DNA from: Alphaproteobacteria bacterium
Lineage (GTDB): Bacteria; Pseudomonadota; Alphaproteobacteria; JAQWUY01
Length of the DNA stretch: 56,667 nt
Assembly: GCA_029250225.1 (NCBI GenBank)
Contig: JAQWUY010000022.1
Location: forward strand, 1 to 56,667
Direction of reading: 5' to 3'
Below the pieces are notes generated by a model, which ran no database searches, had not been told where the DNA came from, and saw only the letters and a program-made list of their open reading frames with translations. Position 1 is the first letter of the stretch; the number at the start of each line of letters is the position of its first letter. This document shows, piece after piece, positions 45,995-54,920 of this stretch. Position numbers and translations under genes: made by a program.

Positions 45995-46061
45995 ATAAAA
46001 TATTTTTATTAATCAATTATATTCACATTTTTATTTAATTATTTCAATATATAAAAAAATA

Positions 46062-46091
46062 TTGTATAAACCCCCAATTGAGTGTTATATT
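46062..46091 (+). promoter_or_regulatory. Candidate bolA-grxD promoter with paired C-runs
   Basis: TTGTAT (46062-46067) and TATATT (46086-46091), 18 bases apart, lie upstream of the BolA gene. Two CCCCC runs, at 46071-46075 and 46093-46097, bracket the -10. Such runs are rare in this AT-rich DNA and could belong to a regulator site. Confidence 0.45.
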
Positions 46092-46119
46092 ACCCCCAAA
46101 ATAAAAAGGAAAAATTACA

Positions 46120-46353
46120 ATGCCAATGAATGCAGATGAAATAGTTAATCAAATTAAAAAAACTTTCCCTGATGCTGTTGTTGAAATGACAGATCTAGCA
46201 GGTGACGGAGACCATTGGTCTGCTGTGGTTAAATCATCGTCTTTTGTTGGTAAAAGCCGTATCCAACAACATAAAATGGTGTATGAGGCATTAGGCGGTA
46301 AAATGGGCGATGATTTACACGCATTACAGTTAAAAACTAAACCTTTGGATTAA
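46120..46353 (+). CDS. BolA family protein (IbaG/YrbA-like)
   Basis: A 77-residue protein with the BolA fold: MNADEIVNQIKKTFPDAVVEMTD, GDGDHWSAVVKSSSFVGKSR and QQHKMVYEALGG. BolA proteins form [2Fe-2S]-bridged complexes with monothiol glutaredoxins, and exactly such a glutaredoxin is encoded 11 bases downstream. The invariant C-terminal His lies in QQHKMVYEAL, and another candidate in GDHWSA. The pair probably works in iron-sulfur cluster trafficking or iron sensing. AAAGGAA is a fair ribosome site. Confidence 0.92.
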   Translation: MPMNADEIVNQIKKTFPDAVVEMTDLAGDGDHWSAVVKSSSFVGKSRIQQHKMVYEALGGKMGDDLHALQLKTKPLD

Positions 46354-46364
46354 GGAGGGTTAAT

Positions 46365-46676
46365 ATGACAAATCCAGTACACGAACAAATTAAAAAAGAT
46401 ATTACTGAAAATAAAGTAGTTTTATATATGAAAGGCACCCCAGTCTTTCCACAGTGTGGATTTTCTTCAATGTCTGTTCAAATAATGGAACATTGTGGTT
46501 GTGACTATAAAGCGATTAACGTTCTTGATGATATGTTAATTCGTGAAGGGATAAAAGAATATTCTGATTGGCCGACTATCCCACAATTATATGTTAATGG
46601 CGAATTTATCGGCGGTTGCGATATTATGCGTGAAATGTTTGAAGAAAATGAATTACAAGAACTTTTAAAAGATTAA
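46365..46676 (+). CDS. grxD: Monothiol glutaredoxin, CGFS type
   Basis: A 103-residue glutaredoxin-4-like protein. The active-site CGFS begins at Cys31 (FPQCGFSSMSV), preceded by KGTP with the glutathione-binding Lys; WPTIPQLYVNGEFIGGCDIM contains the cis-Pro and the GG.D glutathione site. CGFS glutaredoxins carry [2Fe-2S] clusters and pair with BolA proteins, matching the gene upstream. A strong AAGGAGGG ribosome site precedes the ATG, and a terminator follows. Confidence 0.95.
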   Translation: MTNPVHEQIKKDITENKVVLYMKGTPVFPQCGFSSMSVQIMEHCGCDYKAINVLDDMLIREGIKEYSDWPTIPQLYVNGEFIGGCDIMREMFEENELQELLKD

Positions 46677-46716
46677 AATAAGTATTTTTTTAATTTTTTA
46701 CTATTTTATTTAAAAA

Positions 46717-46741
46717 AAAGCCCTGCATTAAACAGGGCTTT
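46717..46741. terminator. Terminator between grxD and the AGCS symporter gene
   Basis: Stem AAAGCCCTG (46717-46725) with CAGGGCTTT (46733-46741) and a seven-base loop, preceded by an A-run that gives the T-run for the minus-strand transcript. On the plus strand the T-tract is short. It lies between convergent grxD and the symporter gene and may serve both. Confidence 0.82.
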
Positions 46742-46765
46742 AAATTTATTAACATAATTTTTTTA

Positions 46766-48112
46766 TTATATTTTTGATTTTAATTCTTTTGTTAATTTAA
46801 ATACCATTGGACTTAGTATTAATAATCCTATTAAATTAGGAAGTATCATCAAACCGTTAAAAGTATCGGCTATTGCCCAAGCTTGTTCTAGTGAAAGTGT
46901 TGCAGAGAAATAAATTGACATAACAAAAAGTAAACGATAAATATGTTTTGCAAAATTATTTTTTGTTAAGTATTCAAAACATTTTTCACCATAGTACGAC
47001 CAACCCAAAATAGTTGTAAATGCAAATAATGCTAATGATATAGATACTATTACATCCCCACCATTAAATGCAGTAGCAAAACTTTTTGTTGTAAGAGTAG
47101 CACCATTAATTCCATTGTCTGGTTGGTAAATACCAGAGACTAGTATAATTAAACCTGTAAAAGTACATACTACAATAGTATCAATAAATACACCAATCAT
47201 CGCAATCATACCTTGACGAGATGGATTATCAGTTTCAGCAGCAGCGTGAGCAATAGGAGCTGAACCTAAGCCTGCTTCGTTAGAAAATACACCGCGTTTA
47301 AAGCCCATTAATATAGCAGTTCCAACTGCACCACCAGCCACAGAATCAAACCCAAATGCTCCTTTGAAAATCATAGCGAATGCATTCGGTATATTTTCTG
47401 CAAAGATTATAAGGACAATTATGCAAGATGATAAATATAATATAACCATTGTAGGAACGAGTTTAGAGGCAACATCGGAAATACGCTTAATACCACCTAT
47501 TATTGCCGATCCTGCAAGTATTGCCACTATTACCCCTGTTGTATGAGAAGATATTCCAAATGTAGATTTTAATGCATATGCAATAGAATTTACTTGTACG
47601 CCACTACCAGTGCCAAAAGCAGCAAGCATACCAGATAATGCAAATATTACTGCTAATACTTTACCAAGAGTAGGTGATTTTTCACCAACACCCTTACTTA
47701 TATAATACATTGGTCCACCATACCATTCACCATCTTCGTTTTTTTGACGATATTTTACCGCAAGAAAAACCTCGGTATATTTAGTTGCCATACCAAAAAG
47801 GGATATTATCCACATATAAAATAATGAACCCGGACCACCAATGTAAATAGCAGTTGCTACACCAGCAATGTTACCTGTACCAACTGTTGCTGATAAAGCA
47901 GTAAATAATGCTTTTCTTGGTGCAATACCCTTGTTACTTGATTTATTACTGCCACGACCAAAAGTTATTTTTAAAGCATTTGCAAATTCACGCCAAGGCA
48001 TAAATTTTAGGCCAATGCTTAGAAATACCCCCGTAAAAGCAAGTAAGCTAATCATAGGTAAGCCCCATACATTATCATTTATAATATTGTTTATCTTAAA
48101 CAGTGAATCCAT
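46766..48112 (-). CDS. Sodium:alanine/glycine symporter (AGCS family)
   Basis: A 448-residue polytopic membrane protein with about eleven helices. Family blocks include ATVGTGNIAGVATAIYIGGPGSLFYMW, the AGCS signature, then AVKYRQKNEDGEWYGGPMYYI, FKRGVFSNEAGLGSAPIAHAAA and ILGWSYYGEKCFEYL. AGCS carriers import alanine or glycine with sodium. A strong GAGGAG ribosome site lies eight bases before the ATG, and an extended -10 promoter about 110 bases upstream. Confidence 0.92.
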   Translation of the reverse strand: MDSLFKINNIINDNVWGLPMISLLAFTGVFLSIGLKFMPWREFANALKITFGRGSNKSSNKGIAPRKALFTALSATVGTGNIAGVATAIYIGGPGSLFYMWIISLFGMATKYTEVFLAVKYRQKNEDGEWYGGPMYYISKGVGEKSPTLGKVLAVIFALSGMLAAFGTGSGVQVNSIAYALKSTFGISSHTTGVIVAILAGSAIIGGIKRISDVASKLVPTMVILYLSSCIIVLIIFAENIPNAFAMIFKGAFGFDSVAGGAVGTAILMGFKRGVFSNEAGLGSAPIAHAAAETDNPSRQGMIAMIGVFIDTIVVCTFTGLIILVSGIYQPDNGINGATLTTKSFATAFNGGDVIVSISLALFAFTTILGWSYYGEKCFEYLTKNNFAKHIYRLLFVMSIYFSATLSLEQAWAIADTFNGLMILPNLIGLLILSPMVFKLTKELKSKI

Positions 48113-48219
48113 TTAAATTTCTCCTCTTTTTTTATTTTATTTTATAAACGGATTTTTAATAAATTATTTTATAAAAAACCACCACAAAATACTATTAAAA
48201 ATAAAAAAAAGATACAAGG

Positions 48220-48228
48220 ATTATAACA
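48220..48228 (-). promoter_or_regulatory. Candidate extended -10 promoter for the AGCS symporter
   Basis: On the minus strand TGTTATAAT is a perfect extended -10 element. The -35 region is poor, as is usual for such promoters. The implied leader is about 100 bases; no riboswitch was recognised in it. Confidence 0.45.
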
Positions 48229-48252
48229 CTTTATTGACAATTTTGTATTAAT

Positions 48253-48301
48253 ATAACAAAAATTTAAAATATATTGTAATTTAAACTTAAAATTTTGTTA
48301 T
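48253..48301. repeat. AT-rich inverted repeat spanning the end of the helicase gene
   Basis: Arms ATAACAAAA (48253-48261) and TTTTGTTAT (48293-48301), extended after one mismatch by five more pairs. The right arm lies in the last codons of the dinG-like gene. It could stabilise the transcript end, but lacks GC pairs and a U-run expected of a terminator. Confidence 0.4.
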
Positions 48302-51058
48302 TTTATTTTCAAAATTATAGCTCTGTATTAGGTTTATAGCTTCATCGATACCACAATTAATAATTTCTGTGTCATCGGGAAATGATTTTTTTAAATCAGA
48401 TGGTAAATTATCTAGTATGATAAATGTTCCTGAATCATTTTTATTACGAATTAAGCGTCCGAAAGCTTGTTTTAGTTTTGCTCTTACCAATGATTTGTCG
48501 TAATTATTTTTAAAATGTTTTTTGCGTTGTTTATTTATTTCATTTGTTATTTCCCAAGGTATTCGTTCCATTACTAATAAATTCAAGCTTTCTCCTGGTA
48601 TATCAACACCATCACGAACCGCATTAGTCCCTAGTAAGCACGATTGTTTTTCATTTTTAAATATATTAATTATTGTTGCAGTATTCATATTATCAATATG
48701 CTGAGCATATAAATTAATGTTTAGGTTAGATATTTCATCATATATATTATTATATACTTGTTTTAATCTTGCTATATTAGTAAACAAACCAAGCGCCGAA
48801 CCGTTATTGGCTTTAAAAAGTTGGAAATAACTACTCGAAAGCTGTTGTATGTTGTTTTTATCGATATCATTAACAACAATTACACGGCTATTTTTTTTGT
48901 AATCAAATGGGCTTTTAACTACTATTTTGTTGGGTGGATTTTCCATTGTATTGGTTCCGGTGCGCGTTAAAGCCCAATCCCAGTTTTTATTTTCATCACC
49001 TGTTGAATCAAGTAGACTTGCAGATGTAATTACAGCTCCATTGATTTGTGGATAAACATATTTTGCAAATTCTTTTATTGGATTAATGTAACTTCTTCTT
49101 ATTCCAATGTCGTTATGATTTCCATTTATTTTAGATAATAAAAAACAATCAATTATATTTGAATAGTCGCAATTTTCATTTTCGTAATTATTATCTAGTT
49201 TATATAACATATCAACCCATACCGTAATTGTGTCTAGTAATCTGAATTGCATAATTTTTAAGGCATTGGTTATTTCACGACGAGTTTCTTTGTCCAATTC
49301 GGCATATTGTGTTTTTAATTTATCTTCACATAATTTTATTAATTGCTTTGTTGGAGCAATTATTTTTTGTAATTTATCGGCAAAATCATAGCCAGTTTCT
49401 ATGATATTATTTGGAATGTAAGAATTATTTAATTCAACATCATAATGCGATGCTTTGGTATTATTTAGAATAAATTCTTTTAGTTCACAGAAAAATTTCT
49501 CTCCTGTATTTAATGGGTTTTTTATATCTATCCTTTCACGCCATTTTGAATCAGGCAAACACTCGGCATAATTTAATATTGTATCAACCTGTTTTTGTGC
49601 ATTTGTATCATTACCTAAAATATTTGTTATTGTTGATTTTAATCCTGTTGCTTTTGAACCAAGAATATCACCGTTTTCATTTTTTATTATGAATCGACGC
49701 ATAAATTCAGCTTCACTCGCACATAAAAATGTTAGAAATGCTGAATCAGACGCTTCAAATAAATGATGCCCTTCATCAAATACAATTCTGCTTATTGTAT
49801 TTTCACTAACAAATCCAAATTTTGCATTAAACAGCAAAAATGCGTGATTGGTAATTACTATATCCGCATAAGATGATCTTTTTAATGCCAAGTCGACAAA
49901 ACAATTTTCATTATATTGACAGTGCGAATGTGTTTCACCAACATCTCGCTTCACACTTAATAATTTAATTATATTGTTGTTTGGGTCAATTATCTCACTT
50001 AGCCAAGATGGAAAATCATTTCCTGTTATATCACCATCGATACTTTTTTCTAACCATCTAGCTAGCATACCTAATGCAATATGCCAGTTTTTTTCAATTT
50101 TTGCTCTTTTTAATGCTAGTTTGAACTTAGTTATACAAACATAATTCTCTCGCCCTTTGCAAATAACTACTTTGTCATACAATTCTTTTTTATTTTTATA
50201 TAACTTTGATATTTCGTTATAAATTTGATGTTGCAAGTTTCTTGTGTAAGTCGATATCCAAACGGGTGCTTGGTTTTTTTCCGCCCATATACTAGCAGGG
50301 GCAAGATAAGCTATTGTTTTACCAACCCCAGTTCCACCTTCTGCAACTGTTATTAGAGGTTCTTGGCTTTGCTTAGGATTGAATGAATCTAATAAATTAG
50401 TTGAATATTTAAATTGTTCTATTCGTTCTTCTTTATTATCTGGCAGTAAACTTTTTAATCTTGTAATTACTTCTTCTTTTGTAATTGGAATGTTATTAGG
50501 ATTGGGTGGCGGTGGACGGTTTTGCCATTTTTTTAATCTATTCCAGATGTCAAAGCCATCATTAATATCGTTATTTTGAAAATTTTGTTTATTTAGACCT
50601 AGATTATTCATTAATATTTCACCCCAAGGCCAACCTGTTCTAGTCATATTTGCAATCATTTTTTCTAAATATGGTTTACCTGCTTCGGCTTTTATTAATT
50701 CTAGTAATTCGTTAACAGATTGAATTAATGTTATTGTTGGATGATTAGGATCGTAGTCTTTTATATTTAACGATTTTGCAATTTCATTTATAGTTGGCAC
50801 GACAAAACAGGCTGGTTTTACAAAAGCCCATAATTCTAGTATATCAAGTATTCTTTCATTTTTAATATATTTAGCCCCAATTTTTTTTGTAATATTTGTC
50901 TTATGGCATACCAATATTAACTGTTTTGTATTTAATATAAAATTTTGTGTAGATGTTTTATCTAGTTTTTGAATTTGTCCGTCACAATCCATAACTATAA
51001 AATTATTTTTATACGGAGAAATTACGGATATATTATTAATATTATGTGATTTTATCAT
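48287..51058 (-). CDS. dinG: DinG/XPD-type ATP-dependent DNA helicase
   Basis: A large superfamily 2 helicase, 923 residues from the ATG at 51058; a GTG two codons upstream is an alternative. Using numbering from that GTG: Walker A GGTGVGKT is at 243-250, DEGHH (box II) at 430-434, and the C-terminal motif GRLIRNKNDSGTF near 880. Cysteines 302, 310, 382 and 388 sit between Walker A and box II where XPD/DinG helicases hold a 4Fe-4S cluster. The N-terminal 150 residues, with LELWAFVKPACFVVPTINEI, match the extension seen in alphaproteobacterial DinG proteins and look like a decayed exonuclease domain. It probably unwinds DNA at R-loops or stalled forks. Confidence 0.88.
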   Translation of the reverse strand: MIKSHNINNISVISPYKNNFIVMDCDGQIQKLDKTSTQNFILNTKQLILVCHKTNITKKIGAKYIKNERILDILELWAFVKPACFVVPTINEIAKSLNIKDYDPNHPTITLIQSVNELLELIKAEAGKPYLEKMIANMTRTGWPWGEILMNNLGLNKQNFQNNDINDGFDIWNRLKKWQNRPPPPNPNNIPITKEEVITRLKSLLPDNKEERIEQFKYSTNLLDSFNPKQSQEPLITVAEGGTGVGKTIAYLAPASIWAEKNQAPVWISTYTRNLQHQIYNEISKLYKNKKELYDKVVICKGRENYVCITKFKLALKRAKIEKNWHIALGMLARWLEKSIDGDITGNDFPSWLSEIIDPNNNIIKLLSVKRDVGETHSHCQYNENCFVDLALKRSSYADIVITNHAFLLFNAKFGFVSENTISRIVFDEGHHLFEASDSAFLTFLCASEAEFMRRFIIKNENGDILGSKATGLKSTITNILGNDTNAQKQVDTILNYAECLPDSKWRERIDIKNPLNTGEKFFCELKEFILNNTKASHYDVELNNSYIPNNIIETGYDFADKLQKIIAPTKQLIKLCEDKLKTQYAELDKETRREITNALKIMQFRLLDTITVWVDMLYKLDNNYENENCDYSNIIDCFLLSKINGNHNDIGIRRSYINPIKEFAKYVYPQINGAVITSASLLDSTGDENKNWDWALTRTGTNTMENPPNKIVVKSPFDYKKNSRVIVVNDIDKNNIQQLSSSYFQLFKANNGSALGLFTNIARLKQVYNNIYDEISNLNINLYAQHIDNMNTATIINIFKNEKQSCLLGTNAVRDGVDIPGESLNLLVMERIPWEITNEINKQRKKHFKNNYDKSLVRAKLKQAFGRLIRNKNDSGTFIILDNLPSDLKKSFPDDTEIINCGIDEAINLIQSYNFENKITKF

Positions 51059-51100
51059 GTGCACATAATAACATTTTAATGTTTTAAATAATACAATTTT

Positions 51101-51130
51101 TTGAAATAGATACTTGATTAATATTATATA
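51101..51130 (+). promoter_or_regulatory. Candidate promoter of the NCS1 permease gene
   Basis: TTGAAA (51101-51106) and TATATA (51125-51130) are 18 bases apart, 56 bases before the chosen ATG. The region is divergent to the helicase gene. Confidence 0.45.
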
Positions 51131-51185
51131 TTGTGTAATTATCGGAAAGTTTTTTTTATCATGTATTTTACGACAAGGGGAAGTA

Positions 51186-52613
51186 ATGCCAAATAAAGAT
51201 AATCATTTAATAGAAGAATCTATTTTACCCACAACTCAAAATCAAAGAACACTTGGCAGTATGGGGTATACTTATATTTGGATTTGTATGGCAGTAATAG
51301 TTGCAACATTCTCGTTAGGGGCGGCCGGAATATCTGGTTTAAACTTAGCAACAGTTGCAATGATTATATTTTTAGCTAATTTAACACTGGGATTAGTTAT
51401 GTTATTAACTGCTGATATTGGTACAGAACACGGTTTAAGCTTTGCGGTATTCCTTCGCGCACCATTTGGTACATTTGGCACGCATTTACCTGCATTAATG
51501 CGTGGTGTTGTTGCATCTGGTTGGTTTGGTGTGCAAACATATTTAGGTGCATTGGCATTAAATGGTATTTTTAGCTATCTTACAGGTTTTGATAATTGGA
51601 TTGCTTGGTATGTGATTTTTGCGATATTACAAATTACAAACACAGCAATGGGCTTTCAAGCAGTTGAAAAACTTGCTAGATATTCAGCTCCTGCGATTTT
51701 AATAGTATCAATTTGGATGTATTATACAGTAGAGGGAATTGCACAAGTAAAAGGGATTAATATTTGGACATTTGCTGGTTCACAAGATATTGATATGGCA
51801 ATATTATTTGTTGCAAATATGTCTTGGTGGTCAACATTAGCTGTTGATATTCCAAATATTACTCGTTATTTAAAAACAACTCCAGGTGAAAAGAAATTTT
51901 TAAAACGAAACAAAAATACCTTAATAGCGCAATTTATCGCATTACCAGTTACCCAAGCTTGGATTGCGGTTATTGGTGCGGTATCATTTATAGCCGCAGG
52001 TGATTGGAATCCAGTTAATGTAATCCAAGAAAATGGTACAGGTTTAACTCTATTAATATTGTTGGTATTGGTAACATTGGCACAATGGTCAACAAATACA
52101 ACTGCAAATTTAATACCGGCAGCATTGACATTTATTAATGCATTGGCACCACGATTAAATTATGTAGGCGGTATTATATTAGCTGGTATGGTCGGCACTT
52201 TATTAATGCCTTGGAATTTATTAAATGAATTATTCACATTTTTAGGGTTGGCGGGTTCTGCTTTATCAGCCGTAGGTGGAATTATGATTTGTGATTATTT
52301 TGTAATTCGTAAACGCCAATTAAATGTTCCTGATTTATATAACGAAGACGGACAATATAAATATTTCAAAGGGGTTAACCCAGCTGGCATTATAGCATTG
52401 ATTGTTGGGGCTAGTTTTGCACTAAATAACCTTAATTATGCATATGTTTATGGTTTCCCAATTGCTGGTATAGTTTATTATGTACTTATGAAAATATGGA
52501 TATTGAAAATATATCCACAAGCAGAGTTTGATAATCCATCGCAAGAAAAGTATCTTGCCACATCTGTTGGTAAGAGTTGGAATTATTCAGGCGGTAAGTT
52601 TAAGCGTAAATAA
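51186..52613 (+). CDS. NCS1-family nucleobase permease, possibly uracil or cytosine
   Basis: A 475-residue polytopic transporter of the nucleobase:cation symporter-1 family with about twelve helices. Characteristic blocks are FSLGAAGISGLNLATVAMII, GLSFAVFLRAPFGTFGTHLP, ASGWFGVQTYLGALALNGIF, NMSWWSTLAVDIPNITRYL and STNTTANLIPAALTFINALA. I chose the ATG at 51186, which has GGGGAAG just upstream, over one 24 codons earlier that would put a hydrophobic stretch with no family match in front. The substrate is not certain, but upp lies 77 bases downstream, so uracil or cytosine uptake is the natural guess. Confidence 0.88.
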   Translation: MPNKDNHLIEESILPTTQNQRTLGSMGYTYIWICMAVIVATFSLGAAGISGLNLATVAMIIFLANLTLGLVMLLTADIGTEHGLSFAVFLRAPFGTFGTHLPALMRGVVASGWFGVQTYLGALALNGIFSYLTGFDNWIAWYVIFAILQITNTAMGFQAVEKLARYSAPAILIVSIWMYYTVEGIAQVKGINIWTFAGSQDIDMAILFVANMSWWSTLAVDIPNITRYLKTTPGEKKFLKRNKNTLIAQFIALPVTQAWIAVIGAVSFIAAGDWNPVNVIQENGTGLTLLILLVLVTLAQWSTNTTANLIPAALTFINALAPRLNYVGGIILAGMVGTLLMPWNLLNELFTFLGLAGSALSAVGGIMICDYFVIRKRQLNVPDLYNEDGQYKYFKGVNPAGIIALIVGASFALNNLNYAYVYGFPIAGIVYYVLMKIWILKIYPQAEFDNPSQEKYLATSVGKSWNYSGGKFKRK

Positions 52614-52634
52614 TATTTATTTTTTATATAAGTA

Positions 52635-52662
52635 TTGATATTACTGAAAAAAACAATATAAT
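52635..52662 (+). promoter_or_regulatory. upp: Candidate upp promoter
   Basis: TTGATA (52635-52640) and a perfect TATAAT (52657-52662) with a 16-base spacer lie 29 bases before the upp ATG. Confidence 0.55.
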
Positions 52663-52690
52663 TTAATTATAAATAAAAGGTTATGTAAAA

Positions 52691-53332
52691 ATGAATAAAG
52701 TTATTGAAGTAAAGCACCCATTAGTTACCCATAAGTTATCAATTATGCGTAATAAAGAAACATCAACTAGTGAATTTCGTCAATTGACCTTCGAAATTAC
52801 ATCATTATTGACATTTGAAGCAACAAAACATTTTGAAATGGAAAGTGTAAAAATATCAACCCCAGTTTGTGATACACAAAACCAAAAATGTAGTGGTAAA
52901 AAACCAGCTGTCATTTCTATACTTAGGGCTGGTAACGGTATGTTGGAAGGAATGCTATCAGTTATGCCTTCTGCTCGTGTTGGTTTTGTTGGATTGGAAA
53001 GAGACGAAAAAACATTAGAACCACGACAATATTATTACAAGGTTCCGCAAAATATGGATGAACGCAATGTAATAGTTGTTGATCCAATGTTGGCAACAGG
53101 TGGAAGTGCGGTTTCTGCTTTAAATTTATTAAAAAAAGAAAATCCGAAATCAATAACTTTTGTTTGTTTAGTTGCCGCCCCTGAAGGGATAAAAGCATTA
53201 CAAACAGCTCATCAAAATGTTGATATTGTGGTTGCATCGATTGATGAAAAATTAAATAAAAATGGTTATATCGTCCCAGGCTTAGGAGATGCTGGCGATA
53301 GAATATTTGGTACATTAAAAAAGGAAAAATAA
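52691..53332 (+). CDS. upp: Uracil phosphoribosyltransferase
   Basis: Salvages uracil to UMP with PRPP. The 213-residue protein has KHPLVTHKLSIMRNKETSTSEFRQL, ILRAGNGMLEGMLSVMPSARVG, the PRPP-binding loop VVDPMLATGGSAVSAL and the C-terminal uracil-binding region YIVPGLGDAGDRIFG. Length and motifs are standard. It is the first gene of a unit with lysS and a membrane protein, and follows the likely nucleobase permease. Confidence 0.97.
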   Translation: MNKVIEVKHPLVTHKLSIMRNKETSTSEFRQLTFEITSLLTFEATKHFEMESVKISTPVCDTQNQKCSGKKPAVISILRAGNGMLEGMLSVMPSARVGFVGLERDEKTLEPRQYYYKVPQNMDERNVIVVDPMLATGGSAVSALNLLKKENPKSITFVCLVAAPEGIKALQTAHQNVDIVVASIDEKLNKNGYIVPGLGDAGDRIFGTLKKEK

Positions 53333-53336
53333 AAAA

Positions 53337-54920
53337 ATGAATATACCAATTGAAATATTAAATGATGCAAAATCTTGGGTTTATGTAGAAGCTAAAAAAG
53401 TTATAAAACGCATAGGTGGTAAAACACCTGAAAAAGGTTATGTTTTATTTGAAACCGGATATGGACCTTCCGGATTACCTCATATCGGGACATTTGGTGA
53501 AGTTTGCCGTACAACAATGGTAATGAAAGCATTTGAACAATTAACAGAAGGTAAAATTCCTACAAAATTAATATGTTTTTCTGATGATATGGACGGCTTC
53601 CGCAAAGTCCCAGAGAATGTTCCAAATCGTGACGAACTAGAAAAATATTTAAATAAACCACTAACAAAAGTTACCGACCCATTCGGTTGTTGTGAAAGTT
53701 TCGGACAACACAATAATAAACTATTGTGTAAATTCCTAGATGATTTTAATTTTGAATATGAATTCGCTAGTTCAACTGAATATTACACTAGTGGAAAATT
53801 TGACGAGGCATTAATTAAATTACTCAATAATTATGAAAAAGTGCAAAATATTATGTTGCCAACACTTGGCGAAGAAAGGGCTAAAACATACAGTCCATTT
53901 TTACCAGTTTGTCCAGAAACAGGAAAAGTTTTACAAGTCCCAGTAACGAAAGTAGATACGACTAATAACACAATTACATATCGTCGTGACGATGGAGAAG
54001 AAGTTGAAACAAAAATAACAGGCGGAGCTTGTAAATTACAATGGAAGCCGGATTGGGCATTAAGATGGTATGCACTTGATGTAGATTATGAAATGTGTGG
54101 CAAGGATTTAAAGCCATCTGTTGATGTATCTGAAAAAATCATTAGAGTACTAGGGGGAAAACCACCTGAAAATCTAGTTTATGAATTATTCTTGGACGAG
54201 CAGGGTAGTAAGATTTCTAAATCAAAAGGTAATGGTCTTTCTATCAAAGATTGGTTAAAATATGCACCACAGGAATCTTTATCTTTGTTTATGTATCAAA
54301 AGCCTAAAACAGCCAAGAAATTATATTTTGATGTAATACCAAAAACTATGGATGAATATTTAACTTGGGTAGAAAAATATAAAACTCAAGAAGATAAGCA
54401 AAAAGTTGAAAATCCAGCTCATCATATTCACGGTGGGAATGTGCCGGATAATTCTTCTCCTATATCTTTTGCACTGTTATTGAATTTAGCAAGTGTTGCG
54501 AATTCATCAGATCCAAAAGTTTTATGGGCATTTATCAGTAAATATTCCTCAGGCGCAACCCCAGAAAAAAGCCCAAAACTAGCACAAATGGTTGAATATG
54601 CAATTCGTTATTACCAAGATTTTATTAAAACTAAAAAACAATATCGCCCTATGAGTGATGCTGAAAGACCACAATTCGAATTGTTAAAAGATACACTAAA
54701 ACAAATGACTGATTGCAAAGATCCTAGTGAAATGCAAACAGCTGTATTTAGTGTCGGCAAAGAATTTAAGTATGAAAAACTAGGCGATTGGTTCTCTGCT
54801 ATTTATCAGGTTCTACTTGGACAAAACCAAGGCCCTAGAATGGGATCGTTTATATTACTTTACGGTGTTAAAGAAACAATTAACTTAATTGACAAGGCAT
54901 TAAATAATGAGATGGATTAA
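53337..54920 (+). CDS. lysS: Lysyl-tRNA synthetase, class I
   Basis: Charges tRNA-Lys. The 527-residue protein is the archaeal-type class I enzyme rather than the class II LysRS of E. coli: Rossmann-fold motifs PHIG at 48-51 and KISKS at 292-296, with FETGYGPSGLPHIGTFGE and VRVLGGKPPENLVYELFLDE-like segments. Alphaproteobacteria are one of the few bacterial groups that commonly carry this form. It starts four bases after upp and its stop shares one base with the next gene (TAATG). Confidence 0.94.
   Translation: MNIPIEILNDAKSWVYVEAKKVIKRIGGKTPEKGYVLFETGYGPSGLPHIGTFGEVCRTTMVMKAFEQLTEGKIPTKLICFSDDMDGFRKVPENVPNRDELEKYLNKPLTKVTDPFGCCESFGQHNNKLLCKFLDDFNFEYEFASSTEYYTSGKFDEALIKLLNNYEKVQNIMLPTLGEERAKTYSPFLPVCPETGKVLQVPVTKVDTTNNTITYRRDDGEEVETKITGGACKLQWKPDWALRWYALDVDYEMCGKDLKPSVDVSEKIIRVLGGKPPENLVYELFLDEQGSKISKSKGNGLSIKDWLKYAPQESLSLFMYQKPKTAKKLYFDVIPKTMDEYLTWVEKYKTQEDKQKVENPAHHIHGGNVPDNSSPISFALLLNLASVANSSDPKVLWAFISKYSSGATPEKSPKLAQMVEYAIRYYQDFIKTKKQYRPMSDAERPQFELLKDTLKQMTDCKDPSEMQTAVFSVGKEFKYEKLGDWFSAIYQVLLGQNQGPRMGSFILLYGVKETINLIDKALNNEMD

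Noticed and set aside
45996-46012. AT-only hairpin after the DMT permease as a terminator
   Set aside because: The stem has no G or C and no clear U-run; it is indistinguishable from background.
48234-48257. Plus-strand TTGACA with a nearby TATAAC as a promoter antisense to the helicase gene
   Set aside because: The spacer is only 12 bases, too short for a sigma-70 promoter.
51114-51185. A 24-codon N-terminal extension of the NCS1 permease
   Set aside because: The ATG at 51186 has a good GGGGAAG ribosome site and gives a standard N-terminus; the extension overlaps the promoter candidate.
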